Shown here: piece after piece, positions 1-9,431 of the stretch
Numbering within the stretch: position 1 is the first letter of the stretch
Layout of the letters: each line of letters opens with the position of its first letter
Origin: Scybalocola_A sp900557175
GTDB taxonomy: Bacteria; Bacillota; Clostridia; Lachnospirales; Lachnospiraceae
Length of the DNA: 64,000 bases
Direction: 5' to 3'
Assembly: GCA_937890745.1 (NCBI GenBank)
Contig: CALADH010000061.1
Coordinates: forward strand, 39,437 to 103,436
The notes under the pieces: model-generated
Seen by the model: only the letters and a program-made list of their open reading frames with translations
Told to the model about the DNA's origin: nothing
Database searches by the model: none
Program-made: the position numbers and the translations under genes

Positions 1-318
1 ATTCCGGTTGTCGGTATTGCGCTGTTTATGCGTTCAGGGTTTGTCAATTTAAGTTATCCGGTGGACAGTTCTTTGTCCATGGAAATTGTGGATAAAGAGC
101 TGCGGCCTGTTTTTGCTACGGTCATCAATGTTGTTGCAGGTATTGCCAGTGTTTTATCCGGATGGTTTACCGGTAATATTCTGTTTGTTACTCAGGAGGG
201 GTACCGGACAGCTTATTATATAGCCGCTGTTTTTTACGGAATAGCGTGTACAATTCTTCTTGTCGGGCTTCGGAAGTTTAACTGGAGTCTTTCGGAAGAC
301 GAAGAAAAAGAATCCTAG
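1..318 (+). CDS. MFS transporter, C-terminal fragment (runs off the left edge)
   Basis: The reading frame is open from the first base, so this is the last 105 codons of a gene that begins outside the window. It shows the final membrane segments of a major facilitator: a loop with PVDSSLSMEIVDKELRP, a helix rich in V, A and G, then GYRTAYYIAAVFYGIACTILLVG before a charged tail. The next gene starts 12 bases downstream and has a similar C-terminal pattern (GYRTFFII), so the two are probably tandem MFS genes in one operon. Substrate cannot be read from this piece. Confidence 0.75.
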   Translation: MPVVGIALFMRSGFVNLSYPVDSSLSMEIVDKELRPVFATVINVVAGIASVLSGWFTGNILFVTQEGYRTAYYIAAVFYGIACTILLVGLRKFNWSLSEDEEKES

Positions 319-330
319 GAGGAAAAAGTT

Positions 331-1635
331 ATGGAAAAGTTTTTAGCGAAAATCGGCATCAAAGGAAAGCTTCGCAAAAATCTTGCGGCAATTTTAATTA
401 TGGCCTGCAGTGGTATGATTATTTACGGACTTCCTTATTTCAGACTGGATTATTATGATGCCTATGTTGCAACGTACAATCTGACAGATGTACAGATGGG
501 ACTGCTTGGCAGTGTTTACGGTGTGTTTGGTATGGTTTCGTATCTGTTTGGCGGTATTTTGGCGGATAAGGTGGCAACAAGAACACTTTTGACATTGTCT
601 ATGATTGGCACAGGTCTCGGCGGTTTTATTCACTTGCTGCCGCTGCCGTATCCGGCACTTGTAGCCCTTTACGGTTTTTGGGGTTTTTCATCACTGTTTG
701 CATTCTGGCCGGCGTGTGTGAAAGCAACACGTATGATGTCTGATAAGGATGACCAGGGTAAAGCCTTCGGTTTCTTCGAGGGCGGCCGCGGTATATGCTC
801 GGCGATTGTCACAATGCTTGTTGTGTTTGTGTTCAGACTCGGTGTCGGAAAGCTCGGTGAAGATACGCTTGAAGGTCAGGTTGCAGGTATGAAAGCCATT
901 ATCATTTTCTACTCTGTATTAACTGTATTATTCGGTATTTTCATTTTTATCAAAATGGATAAGACTGAGACGATGGAAAAGTCCGACAGAGTTTCTTTCA
1001 AGGATATCCGTCAGGTCATCAAAATGCCGGCAGTATGGATTATTGCCATTGTGACATTCTGTAACTATATGTACTGCGTATCTTTATATTACTTTGTGCC
1101 ATATTCAACAGCATTTTTAGGTTTGTCAATTTCGGGTGGTGCCGTTGTTGCAGCGCTTAAAAAATATACAGCACCGGTTTCTAATATCGGCGGTGGTTTC
1201 TTAGGCGATAAGATGGGTACAAGCAACCTGCTGTTTATCGGCATGATTATTGGTACGGTATTAATCCTTGTTTTGCCGACAGGTTCAGCAAAACCGTTGA
1301 TTATCGGATTGTTTGTTGTGCTTTATATTGCCAGCTATATGTTTTTCCAGGTCAACTACAGTCTGACATGGGCGATGATGGAGGAAGGTGCTGTGCCTGA
1401 AAAGGTATCCGGTACGGCATCCGGTTTTATTTCAACTATCGGTTATCTTCCGGACGTATTCGTATCATTACTTTTCGGCTCATTGGTTGGAAGCGATGAA
1501 GCTGCCGGAAGTATGGGAGGCTACCGTACATTCTTTATTATTTTAGTTGCGGCACTGGCTGTCGGTGCAATCTTTACGCTTATTTGGAAGCGTTATTTAA
1601 AGACACACAAAAAAGAAATTGAGGCGAAAGCCTGA
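331..1635 (+). CDS. MFS transporter
   Basis: A 434-residue polytopic membrane protein with about 12 hydrophobic segments. MFS signs include the loop GGILADKVATRTLL after the second helix (the conserved G-x-x-x-D-R/K region) and an equivalent GGGFLGDKMGTSNLL in the second half. AGGAGG lies just before the ATG. It is probably co-transcribed with the MFS fragment upstream and with pepX 24 bases downstream, which would fit uptake or export of a small metabolite or peptide product. That link rests only on position. The substrate is unknown. Confidence 0.8.
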   Translation: MEKFLAKIGIKGKLRKNLAAILIMACSGMIIYGLPYFRLDYYDAYVATYNLTDVQMGLLGSVYGVFGMVSYLFGGILADKVATRTLLTLSMIGTGLGGFIHLLPLPYPALVALYGFWGFSSLFAFWPACVKATRMMSDKDDQGKAFGFFEGGRGICSAIVTMLVVFVFRLGVGKLGEDTLEGQVAGMKAIIIFYSVLTVLFGIFIFIKMDKTETMEKSDRVSFKDIRQVIKMPAVWIIAIVTFCNYMYCVSLYYFVPYSTAFLGLSISGGAVVAALKKYTAPVSNIGGGFLGDKMGTSNLLFIGMIIGTVLILVLPTGSAKPLIIGLFVVLYIASYMFFQVNYSLTWAMMEEGAVPEKVSGTASGFISTIGYLPDVFVSLLFGSLVGSDEAAGSMGGYRTFFIILVAALAVGAIFTLIWKRYLKTHKKEIEAKA

Positions 1636-1659
1636 TTAGAGAGAGTAGGGGAACAAAAA

Positions 1660-3915
1660 ATGAAGCAGAGCTATCGAAGTCTATTTCCGAAGCTGGCCGT
1701 AGAACAGCTTGACGAAACACAATTCTACAACATTATTTTAGAGTTGCTGCAGTATGAAAAGGATGTCCATTTCCGTGAAAATGAGGCGGTAATCTTTGCC
1801 GGAAGTCTCGGTTTAAAACCGTTTCATAAACCGGTCTACAGTGGCGATGAGATTGAGCAGAAGCTTTGTGAAGCTTTTAAAATCAACAACCGTTTTGACA
1901 GGAACTGTATTGAGTATTTAGCGCAGCAGGGGTATCTTGACCGCTGGAACGAAGGAAAGGATATTCCGGAAATACTGGAATTTGACGGGAAGCTTCAGCC
2001 GATATTTGATTTTGGGGAGAGTCTTTTTGAAAGAGTTTATGTTGAATCGCCGCAGGATACAGATTTGGACGGCAAAAGAGATTTGATTGCCGTTTATATC
2101 CGGCGGCCGAAGGAGACGCTTAAAGGCATGAAAGTACCGGCCTTTTACATCGCTAATCCATATATGCTCGGCGGTGATGACGACAGCTATGTGACGCATA
2201 AGGTTGATGTGGATTTACCGGAGCTTGAACCGACCGATGTTTCATATGAGGATATCCGCTTTGTGCCGGAGGAAAAGGAAATTCCGCCGGAAAGGGAGCC
2301 GAAGGGACTTAGTGAAACATCGCCGTTTCCGGCAGAAGACATTGAGCTTGAAGCGATTGACAGCTGGCATCAGTATTTTGTATCAAGAGGCTATGCGGCT
2401 GTATTTGCCGGAGGCATCGGCACAAGAGGCTCTGACGGAATCCGCTCAACAGGCAGTGTCGATGAAACGATTTCGACAGTGGCCGTCATTGAGTGGCTGT
2501 GCGGAAAACGCCGTGCCTACACAAATAAGACGGACTGCATTGAAATCAGGGCAGACTGGTGTACAGGAAAGGTAGCGATGAACGGAAAGTCCTACCTCGG
2601 AACGCTGTGCGTTGCAGCCGCCGCAACAGGGATTGACGGGCTTAAGACGATCATTCCTGAGGCGTTTATTACAAACTGGTACAACTATTACAGATGCAAC
2701 GGCGTGACAGCGCCTGCATTGGACTGGCAGGGAGATGACGCTGACCTTTTGGCGGATTACTGCTTAAGCCGGCGTTTTGATGCGGAGGATTATGCAAAAA
2801 TCAAAGATGTGTATGAACCGCATTTAAAACAGATGCTTATTGATGAGGACAGGGTGACAGGCAATTATAATCGTTTTTGGGATGAGCGCAATTACCTTAA
2901 CAATGCGGATAAGATTAAGTGCAGTGTTTTCGGTATTCAGGGCTTAAACGATTGGAATGTAAAGCCGCAGCACGCTTATCTTTTATGGCAGGAGCTTCAA
3001 AAAAATAATGTGCCGTGCAAGCTGCTGCTTCATCAGGGCGATCATATTTATATTAATAATCTTGCCGGCATTGATTTTAACAGTATGTTAAACCGTTGGA
3101 TGGCTTATTGGCTGTATGATATCGACAATGGTGTGATGGAATCTATTCCGAATGTTTTAGTGGAAAATAATCTTGATTGTACACAATGGGACGGTGATTC
3201 GTCATGGCCTTTTGCGGCATCAAGAGCCCATCTGTTCGGTGTGACAGAAGACGGAGGTTTCGGATCTGTGTCAAAAACAGAGCTTGAGCGCCGGCCGGCA
3301 GTAAGAAAAACGGTGACGGACGATATTTCACTGACAGGCTTTGACCGTCAGGGTGAAAATTATCCGCTGTGGCGTGACAGCATGTGTCTGGAGCCGGAAT
3401 GTGAAAAAGCGTTCAGAATTGCTTATACGAGCAGGGTACTTGAGCACAGAGTGCGTATTAACGGGGAGACGAAGGTGCACTTTACGGCTTCAATCAACGC
3501 CGGTGCGGGTATACTGTCGGCAATGCTTGTGGATTATGGTTCACTGTGCCGTTACAGCACCGAGCAGCGGATTATTAAGGAAAAGGGTGTTGTCTGGGGA
3601 AGAAACACCGATATGAAAGATTTAGTTTACTTTGTCAGAGAAAAGCAGCCGTCACCGTATCGCGTGATTACGAGAGGCTGTATGTCGGCAAAGAACAGAC
3701 GGAACATTTATTCAATAGATGAGGTGAAACCGGGAACGGAATATACATTTGAGTTTACGATGGTGCCGATGGACTATACGCTTGAAATTGGTCATCAGCT
3801 TGGTCTGATCATTTACGGCGCCGATGCTGAGGTTACTCAGCGTCCGCTGACGGCAAGGGAGATCACAGTGGATGAAAACAGTATTCAAATAGAAATTCCG
3901 ATTGTTGAGGCGTAA
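1660..3915 (+). CDS. pepX: Xaa-Pro dipeptidyl-peptidase (family S15)
   Basis: PepX removes N-terminal X-Pro dipeptides from proline-containing peptides in the cytoplasm. At 751 residues it is close to the lactic-acid-bacterial enzyme (about 760). The start carries the PepX N-terminal helical domain (LAVEQLDETQFYNIILELLQ). The catalytic domain has the nucleophile motif GKSYLGT with Ser near residue 311, the acid in GLNDWNV and the His in HQGDHIY. The C-terminal third is the beta-rich domain typical of S15 enzymes. It sits last in an operon with two MFS transporters, and a strong terminator follows. Assignment to the family is firm; in vivo peptide substrates are inferred. Confidence 0.92.
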   Translation: MKQSYRSLFPKLAVEQLDETQFYNIILELLQYEKDVHFRENEAVIFAGSLGLKPFHKPVYSGDEIEQKLCEAFKINNRFDRNCIEYLAQQGYLDRWNEGKDIPEILEFDGKLQPIFDFGESLFERVYVESPQDTDLDGKRDLIAVYIRRPKETLKGMKVPAFYIANPYMLGGDDDSYVTHKVDVDLPELEPTDVSYEDIRFVPEEKEIPPEREPKGLSETSPFPAEDIELEAIDSWHQYFVSRGYAAVFAGGIGTRGSDGIRSTGSVDETISTVAVIEWLCGKRRAYTNKTDCIEIRADWCTGKVAMNGKSYLGTLCVAAAATGIDGLKTIIPEAFITNWYNYYRCNGVTAPALDWQGDDADLLADYCLSRRFDAEDYAKIKDVYEPHLKQMLIDEDRVTGNYNRFWDERNYLNNADKIKCSVFGIQGLNDWNVKPQHAYLLWQELQKNNVPCKLLLHQGDHIYINNLAGIDFNSMLNRWMAYWLYDIDNGVMESIPNVLVENNLDCTQWDGDSSWPFAASRAHLFGVTEDGGFGSVSKTELERRPAVRKTVTDDISLTGFDRQGENYPLWRDSMCLEPECEKAFRIAYTSRVLEHRVRINGETKVHFTASINAGAGILSAMLVDYGSLCRYSTEQRIIKEKGVVWGRNTDMKDLVYFVREKQPSPYRVITRGCMSAKNRRNIYSIDEVKPGTEYTFEFTMVPMDYTLEIGHQLGLIIYGADAEVTQRPLTAREITVDENSIQIEIPIVEA

Positions 3916-3960
3916 GAGGCAGCTGCACTTAAAAATGAAATAAAAAAGTCATGTCGTGAA

Positions 3961-4000
3961 AAAACGGAGGATGGACAGAAATGTCCGGCCTCCGTTTTTT
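3961..4000. terminator. Bidirectional terminator between pepX and galM
   Basis: A ten-base arm AAAACGGAGG pairs with CCTCCGTTTT, with a nested GGAC/GTCC stem. T-runs lie on the right for the plus strand and on the left for the minus strand, so it can end both convergent genes. A second small hairpin (TGCGCC/GGCGCA) follows at 4004-4019. Confidence 0.8.
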
Positions 4001-4060
4001 GGGTGCGCCTTGCGGCGCAGGGGGATAGTGCTGTATATGAATATCGAAAAGCATATGTGT

Positions 4061-5098
4061 TTATGCTTTAAACCGATATTGTGTCTTGGATTCGTAAATA
4101 TCACCGGCCTGTAAGACAATCGACGGAAAATGAGTTTTGAACATAGCATTCGGGTAATACTGTGTCTCAAGTGCGAAAGCACATCTTGGGCCGTAGGCAG
4201 CCCCGTCTTTCCCGGTCTGTGTTTTGATGAAGTTGCCGGCATAAAACTGGATGCCCGGCATATCTGACCACACTTCCATCGTAATACCGGAAATATCGCC
4301 GGAAGCTTCCGCCATTTTTCTAAAACCTTTGCCGTCAGGAATAAAATTGTGGTCGTAACCGCCGGCGTCTTTAAGCTGAATATCGTCGGCATTGATGTCG
4401 CATCCGATGGTCTTCGGTGTTCTGAAATCAAAAGCTGTGCCTGCCACATCACTGATGTTGCCGTTTGGGAAGCCTTCATTGCAGTTTTCTGTAAAAAGTG
4501 AGGCGGCAATGGAAAGTATATGGTTTTCCATGCAGCCGGATGCGTGGCCGTTTAAGTTAAAATAAGCGTGATTTGTCAGATTGACCGGTGTTGCGGCGTC
4601 ACTTTTGGCGCTGTATTTTATTGAAAGCACATCGTTGTCGTCAAATGTGTAAGTGACGGATACCTTTAAATTTCCCGGATAGCCTTCTTCCATATTCGGT
4701 GAAAGGCGCGAAAAGCAAATGCTGTTATCGTCGGTGCGGACATCGTACATATATTTATCAAAGCCTTTCACACCGCCGTGCAGATGATTCTTTTCCCTGT
4801 CATTGGCGGCAAGATTGTATGTTTTTCCGTTGAGGTCGAAGCGGCTCAGTTCAAGACGGTTGGCAACGCGGCCGATGAGCGCGCCAAAGTAATCGCCGCC
4901 GTTTTCGTAAGCCTCAATTGTATCGTAGCCAAGAGCAACATCAACGGCTGTATGATTTTTGTCGTGAATGACAATGGACTGGATTGTGGCGCCATAATCA
5001 ATAAAGTTTACATAATTCCCGTTTGCGTTCGTCAGAGTGTACAGTGTGACATGCTCGTTATTTTTTGTTTTACCAAATGGTTTAGAAGTTAAAGCCAT
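4061..5098 (-). CDS. galM: Aldose 1-epimerase (galactose mutarotase)
   Basis: GalM interconverts alpha and beta anomers of galactose and glucose in the cytoplasm. The 345-residue length is typical. The signature NHAYFNLNGH holds the catalytic His, FALETQYYPNA holds the catalytic Glu, and SIVLQAGDIYESKTQYRF is the usual C-terminus. A good GGAGG site precedes the ATG. It is a lone minus-strand gene with no other gal genes nearby, so it may act as a housekeeping mutarotase. An imperfect palindrome (TACTA/TAGTA) lies about 90 bases upstream near a possible -10 box. Confidence 0.92.
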   Translation of the reverse strand: MALTSKPFGKTKNNEHVTLYTLTNANGNYVNFIDYGATIQSIVIHDKNHTAVDVALGYDTIEAYENGGDYFGALIGRVANRLELSRFDLNGKTYNLAANDREKNHLHGGVKGFDKYMYDVRTDDNSICFSRLSPNMEEGYPGNLKVSVTYTFDDNDVLSIKYSAKSDAATPVNLTNHAYFNLNGHASGCMENHILSIAASLFTENCNEGFPNGNISDVAGTAFDFRTPKTIGCDINADDIQLKDAGGYDHNFIPDGKGFRKMAEASGDISGITMEVWSDMPGIQFYAGNFIKTQTGKDGAAYGPRCAFALETQYYPNAMFKTHFPSIVLQAGDIYESKTQYRFKA

Positions 5099-5273
5099 AA
5101 GAACCTCCTTTAAATCTGCCTTATGCAGATGCTTTACTGTTTTACGGCAATGAAATCATGATGCTGCTTTGTGTTTTGCTGCCGTACTATATTTAGTATA
5201 GCACAATGGGCCGGGAAAAGAACGAAAAATTTTTAAAACTGTCAATGAAACTGAGTGGGGGAATAGAGTTATA

Positions 5274-5302
5274 TTTACAGGAAAGCCTATTAATGCTAAA
5301 AT
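5274..5302 (+). promoter_or_regulatory. Predicted sigma-A promoter of nfo
   Basis: TTTACA, 17 bases, then TAAAAT, placed about 30 bases before the nfo start codon. AGGAGG lies between the promoter and the ATG. Confidence 0.65.
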
Positions 5303-5332
5303 GTTTTTACTAAAGTATACAGGAGGTTTAGG

Positions 5333-6238
5333 ATGCTGAAGATAGGTTCACATGTCGGAATGAGCGGCAAAGAGATGATGGCGGGCTCTGTGAAGGAAGC
5401 CCTTTCCTATGGAGCCAATACGTTTATGATATATACAGGAGCGCCTCAGAATACGAAGCGGAAGGATATCAGCGAATTGAATATTGACGCGGCATGGACG
5501 CTGATGCGGGAAAACGGCATAGAGGATTTTATTGTCCACGCGCCGTATATTATTAATTTAGGAAATACAGTGAAGCCGGAAACCTTTGAAATTGCTGTCA
5601 ATTTTCTGAGACTTGAGCTTGAGCGGACGGAGGCGATGGGCGGCCGTATTCTTGTCCTTCATCCGGGCGCTCATGTGGGCGCCGGAAAGGAAGCAGGCAT
5701 CGCAAAGATTATTGAGGGCATAAATGAGGTGCTGACAAAAGATACAAAGGTTTTCGTGGCGCTTGAGACGATGGCCGGAAAAGGCAGTGAAATCGGTTCG
5801 GTTTTTGAGGATATTGCGGCAATTTATGACGGCGTGAAGTATAATGATAAGCTGAGGGTATGTTTTGATACATGCCATGTCAGTGATGCCGGTTATGATA
5901 TTATCCATCATTTTGATGAGGTGATGGATGGCTTTGACAGATTAATCGGAAAGAAACAGATTGCGGTATTTCATATCAATGACAGTAAAAATGTGCCGGG
6001 GGCGGCAAAGGACAGACATGAAAATATTGGTTTTGGCCATCTTGGTTTTGAGGCTATAAATTATATTGTTCATCACAGCGACTTTGAGACGGTGCCGAAA
6101 ATTCTTGAGACACCGTATATTAAACCGGAGGATACAGAGCGTCTGGCGCTTTTTGGTTTTGAGACTCCGGTGAAAAAGGCGGTGCCGCCGTATAAAAAAG
6201 AAATAGAATGTCTTAGAAATCATACTTTTTTGCAATGA
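5333..6238 (+). CDS. nfo: Deoxyribonuclease IV (AP endonuclease, Nfo type)
   Basis: Endonuclease IV cuts DNA at abasic sites during base excision repair, using three zinc ions. The 301-residue protein begins GSHVGMSG, as in EndoIV (IGAHVSAAG type). It carries the metal-binding runs VHAPYIINL, VLHPGAHVG, VALETMAGKG, CFDTCHVSDAGYD, FHINDSKNVPG, DRHENIGFGH and ILETPY in order. All expected His, Asp and Glu ligands appear present. It has its own promoter and is followed by a separate promoter for the next gene, so it seems monocistronic. Confidence 0.93.
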   Translation: MLKIGSHVGMSGKEMMAGSVKEALSYGANTFMIYTGAPQNTKRKDISELNIDAAWTLMRENGIEDFIVHAPYIINLGNTVKPETFEIAVNFLRLELERTEAMGGRILVLHPGAHVGAGKEAGIAKIIEGINEVLTKDTKVFVALETMAGKGSEIGSVFEDIAAIYDGVKYNDKLRVCFDTCHVSDAGYDIIHHFDEVMDGFDRLIGKKQIAVFHINDSKNVPGAAKDRHENIGFGHLGFEAINYIVHHSDFETVPKILETPYIKPEDTERLALFGFETPVKKAVPPYKKEIECLRNHTFLQ

Positions 6239-6242
6239 AAAG

Positions 6243-6272
6243 TTGTCATATATAAAAAAAGTGTGCTATGAT
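6243..6272 (+). promoter_or_regulatory. Predicted promoter of the O-acetylhomoserine sulfhydrylase gene
   Basis: TTGTCA, 18 bases, then TATGAT, starting just after the nfo stop. No S-box or T-box is visible between it and the start codon, although this is a methionine-pathway gene. Confidence 0.6.
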
Positions 6273-6334
6273 GAAAATACAGGCAGTTTATACGTATTTA
6301 ATATATGGAAAAGGATGAAAAGGAGATTTTTACA

Positions 6335-7603
6335 ATGAGAGATGAGACAAAATGCTTACATTCAGGCTATAAACCGGAAAACGGAGGTCCGGGCGTAATG
6401 CCGATTGTACAGAGTACAACATACAGATTTGATTCTACAGCAGAGGTTGCGGCGCTTTTTGATATGCCGACAGCCCATATGTATTCAAGATTTTCCAATC
6501 CGACAACGGAGTGTGTTGAAAAGAAGCTTGCAGACCTTGAGGGCGGTGTCGGTGCAATGTGCACATCATCAGGACAGGCAGCGTCGTTACTTTCTATTTT
6601 AAATTTGTGTAATGCCGGTGAGAGCTTTGTGAGTACATCGACGATTTACGGCGGCACAGTCAATCTTTTTGCAGTGACGTTAAAGAAGCTTGGCATTGAG
6701 TGTATTTTTGTTGATGCCGATGCTGACGAAGAAGAAATTGCAAAGGCATTTAAGCCGAATACAAGGGCGATGTTTACAGAAACATTGGCGAATCCGGCGC
6801 TTGCTGTGCTTGATATTGAAAAGATGGCAAGAATTGCCCACGGTGCAGGCGTGCCGCTCATTGTTGATAATACATTTGCAACACCGATTTTATGCAAACC
6901 GTTTGATTTTGGTGCGGATATCGTTGTTCATTCTACATCAAAATATATGGACGGTCATGCACTGCAGTGCGGCGGCGTTATTATCGACAGCGGAAAGTTT
7001 GACTGGAATAACGGCAAATATCCTGAATTTACAGAGCCGGACGAGTCCTATCACGGCGTTGTTTATACGAGAGATTTTGGCAATATGGCTTATATTATTA
7101 AGGCGCGTATGCAGCTGATGCGTGATTTCGGCTGTTATCCTGCGGCAAATTCTTCCTTCCTTTTAAATCTCGGACTTGAGACACTTGCAGTGCGTATGGA
7201 AAAATATTGCAGCAATGCTTTAAAGGTTGCAAAGTTTTTTGAGGCATCGGATAAGATTGAATCTGTCAGCTATCCGGGACTTGAGAGTGATAAGTACCAT
7301 GAGCTTGCAAAGAAATATATGCCGAAGGGAACAAGCGGCGTGATTTCGATTGTCATTAAGGGCGGCAAGGAAAATGCCGTGAAGTTTATGGACGCCTTAA
7401 AGCTTGCCTGCAACGAAGTCCATGTGGCAGATATCCGTACTTGTGTCCTTCATCCGGCGAGCGAGACACACCGTCAGCTGACAGATGAGCAGTTGATTGC
7501 AGCCGGTGTTAATCCGGGCATGGTGCGTTTTTCTGTAGGTCTTGAAAATGTAGATGATATTATTGAGGATGCAGCGCAGGCACTTGCGGCAATTGACAAA
7601 TAA
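6335..7603 (+). CDS. metY: O-acetylhomoserine aminocarboxypropyltransferase (sulfhydrylase)
   Basis: This PLP enzyme makes homocysteine from O-acetylhomoserine and sulfide. An ATG 30 bases upstream is in frame, but AGGAG with nine-base spacing favours the start used here, giving 422 residues. The PLP lysine is in HSTSKYMDGH (Lys203), with the upstream VDNTFATP run. ESYHGVVYTRDFG is characteristic of the sulfhydrylase branch rather than cystathionine synthases. The C-terminus SETHRQLTDEQL-GVNPGMVRFSVGLE is standard. Methionine gamma-lyase is a less likely alternative in the same fold. metK lies 10 kb downstream but is regulated separately. Confidence 0.88.
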   Translation: MRDETKCLHSGYKPENGGPGVMPIVQSTTYRFDSTAEVAALFDMPTAHMYSRFSNPTTECVEKKLADLEGGVGAMCTSSGQAASLLSILNLCNAGESFVSTSTIYGGTVNLFAVTLKKLGIECIFVDADADEEEIAKAFKPNTRAMFTETLANPALAVLDIEKMARIAHGAGVPLIVDNTFATPILCKPFDFGADIVVHSTSKYMDGHALQCGGVIIDSGKFDWNNGKYPEFTEPDESYHGVVYTRDFGNMAYIIKARMQLMRDFGCYPAANSSFLLNLGLETLAVRMEKYCSNALKVAKFFEASDKIESVSYPGLESDKYHELAKKYMPKGTSGVISIVIKGGKENAVKFMDALKLACNEVHVADIRTCVLHPASETHRQLTDEQLIAAGVNPGMVRFSVGLENVDDIIEDAAQALAAIDK

Positions 7604-7668
7604 ATTTTTGAGAGGGTGTAACAGGCACGGGGAGATTACCAATAGGGGCAGCTATGCTGTGGCAATGG

Positions 7669-7694
7669 CTTTGTGATCCTATGTCATCACAAAG
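7669..7694 (+). other. Hairpin in the leader of the first pyrophosphatase gene
   Basis: CTTTGTGAT and ATCACAAAG form a perfect nine-base inverted repeat around the loop CCTATGTC, 36 bases before the start codon. No T-run follows, so it is not a plain terminator. The surrounding 128-base leader is moderately G-rich (CACGGGGAGATTACC, AATAGGGGCAGC) and does not match a riboswitch I can name. The loop shares CCTATGTCAT with a longer palindrome before metK. Confidence 0.5.
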
Positions 7695-7730
7695 AAACTT
7701 CGTGTGAGATGTAGAATATGGAGGCTTAGA

Positions 7731-9419
7731 ATGAATAAAAAAAATGAAATTTATGTATTCGGCCATAAAAATCCTGATACAGATTCAATATGTGCGGCGA
7801 TTTCCTGTGCTTATCTGAAAAATCAGATGGCAAAGGAAGCCGGAAACTGCGGCTATGAGGATTTAGGCAGTGTCGAGGCGGGCGCAGTCTATATTCCGAA
7901 GCGTGCCGGTGTGATTAATCCGGAAACCGAGTATGTGCTGAAGCGCTTCGGCGCTGAGGCGCCGTCATATACGGCTGATGTCAGACGTCAGGTCAGGGAC
8001 ATTAATATCCGGAAGCTTGACGGTATTAACGGGCGTGTGTCCTTAAAGCGCGCATGGATGGTTATGCGTGCGGTAAATACAGCGACATTGCCTGTTGTTG
8101 ATGATGGGGGTTATCTTAAAGGCTTAATTACAATCGGTGATATTGCAAGAGCTTATATGGCTGTCTTTGACAATCGTATTTTAGGACAGGCAAAGACGCC
8201 TTATGAAAATATGCTGAATGCCTTAGACGGCACGATGCTTATTGGCGACAGGACAGGAACGATAACGGAGGGGAAGGTTGTTATTGCGACGACAAATGTG
8301 GAATTAATGCGTGAGCATGTCGATGAACATGACGTTGTTGTCCTTGGAAACCGGTATGAAACACAGCTTTGCGCCATTGAAAATAAGGCCGGCTGTATTA
8401 TTGTGTGCGAGGGTGAGCCGGTATCGAGGACAATACGCAAGCTGGCGGAAAATGCCGGCTGTACAGTAATAAGCTCACCGCATGATACGTATACGGTTGC
8501 GAGACTTATTAACCAGAGTGTTCCGGTCAGCTATTTTATGACGAAGGAGCATCTTGTGACCTTCAGAAAGCGGGAATTTGTGGAGGATATTAAAGGAACG
8601 ATGACAAAGCTGCGTCACCGCGACTTTCCGATTGTCACAAAGGACGGAAAGTTTGTCGGCATGATTTCAAGACGTTCCTTAATCAATATGCCGTGCAAGA
8701 AAATTATCCTTGTGGATCACAATGAAGCAGAGCAGGCAGTTGATGGACTTTTTGAGGCCGAGGTTGTTGAAATTATCGATCATCATAAGTTGTCAACAGT
8801 GGAGACGAGCCGTCCGGTATCGGTACGCAACCAGCCGGTTGGCTGTACGTCGACGATTATTTATCAGATGTTTATTGAAAATGAGGTTGAAATACCGCCG
8901 CAGATCGCCGGACTTTTATGTTCTGCCATTGTTTCAGATACGCTTTTGTTCCGCTCACCGACATGTACACAGACTGACGAGGCGGCGGCACGGCGTCTTG
9001 CTGAAATTGCGGGCGTTGATATTGAAACGCTGGCCTCGGAGATGTTTAAGGCGGGCAGCAGCCTTGGTACAAAAAATGATGAGGAAATCTTTTATCAGGA
9101 TTTCAAGCAGTTTACGGCAGGAAACGTACATTTTGGCGTTGGACAGATTATGGTTATGACTGAGGATGAGCAGCGGAATTTAAGAAATCGTATGCTGCCG
9201 TATATAAAGAAAAATACAGCGGGGCTTCATATGATTTTCTTTATGATTACAAATGTGCTTGAGGAGTCAACGCTGTTGCTGTTTAACGGCGGCCGCGCAA
9301 AGGAAATTATCGGAGACAGCTTTTCGGATGATGTCAAAGATCATGAAGTCTTTCTTCCGGGTGTTGTTTCAAGAAAGAAACAGATGGTGCCGCAGCTGAT
9401 GGCTGCGCTTCAGCAGTAA
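7731..9419 (+). CDS. Manganese-dependent inorganic pyrophosphatase with CBS-DRTGG regulatory insert (copy 1)
   Basis: Family II PPases hydrolyse pyrophosphate with Mn or Co. This 562-residue protein starts at an ATG preceded by TGGAGG; a longer frame exists but lacks a ribosome site. Order: DHH domain start GHKNPDTDS, first CBS domain (about 70-130), DRTGG-type domain (about 190-245), second CBS (about 250-310), DHH second half with VDHN and IDHHK, then DHHA2 ending GVVSRKKQMVP. All catalytic motifs are intact. In this subfamily the CBS domains bind AMP/ADP and the DRTGG-containing forms also bind diadenosine polyphosphates. A close paralogue follows after 12 bases. Confidence 0.9.
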   Translation: MNKKNEIYVFGHKNPDTDSICAAISCAYLKNQMAKEAGNCGYEDLGSVEAGAVYIPKRAGVINPETEYVLKRFGAEAPSYTADVRRQVRDINIRKLDGINGRVSLKRAWMVMRAVNTATLPVVDDGGYLKGLITIGDIARAYMAVFDNRILGQAKTPYENMLNALDGTMLIGDRTGTITEGKVVIATTNVELMREHVDEHDVVVLGNRYETQLCAIENKAGCIIVCEGEPVSRTIRKLAENAGCTVISSPHDTYTVARLINQSVPVSYFMTKEHLVTFRKREFVEDIKGTMTKLRHRDFPIVTKDGKFVGMISRRSLINMPCKKIILVDHNEAEQAVDGLFEAEVVEIIDHHKLSTVETSRPVSVRNQPVGCTSTIIYQMFIENEVEIPPQIAGLLCSAIVSDTLLFRSPTCTQTDEAAARRLAEIAGVDIETLASEMFKAGSSLGTKNDEEIFYQDFKQFTAGNVHFGVGQIMVMTEDEQRNLRNRMLPYIKKNTAGLHMIFFMITNVLEESTLLLFNGGRAKEIIGDSFSDDVKDHEVFLPGVVSRKKQMVPQLMAALQQ

Positions 9420-9431
9420 GGAGGCAGACAG

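Noticed and set aside
3949..4509. 186-residue minus-strand open frame overlapping the 3-prime end of galM
   Set aside because: It lies in another frame of galM, runs through the terminator hairpin and encodes no recognisable domain; galM is clearly the real gene.
7604..7730. Mn (yybP-ykoY) riboswitch before the Mn-dependent pyrophosphatase
   Set aside because: GGGGAG is present, but the paired conserved loops of that class could not be found; left as an unassigned leader.
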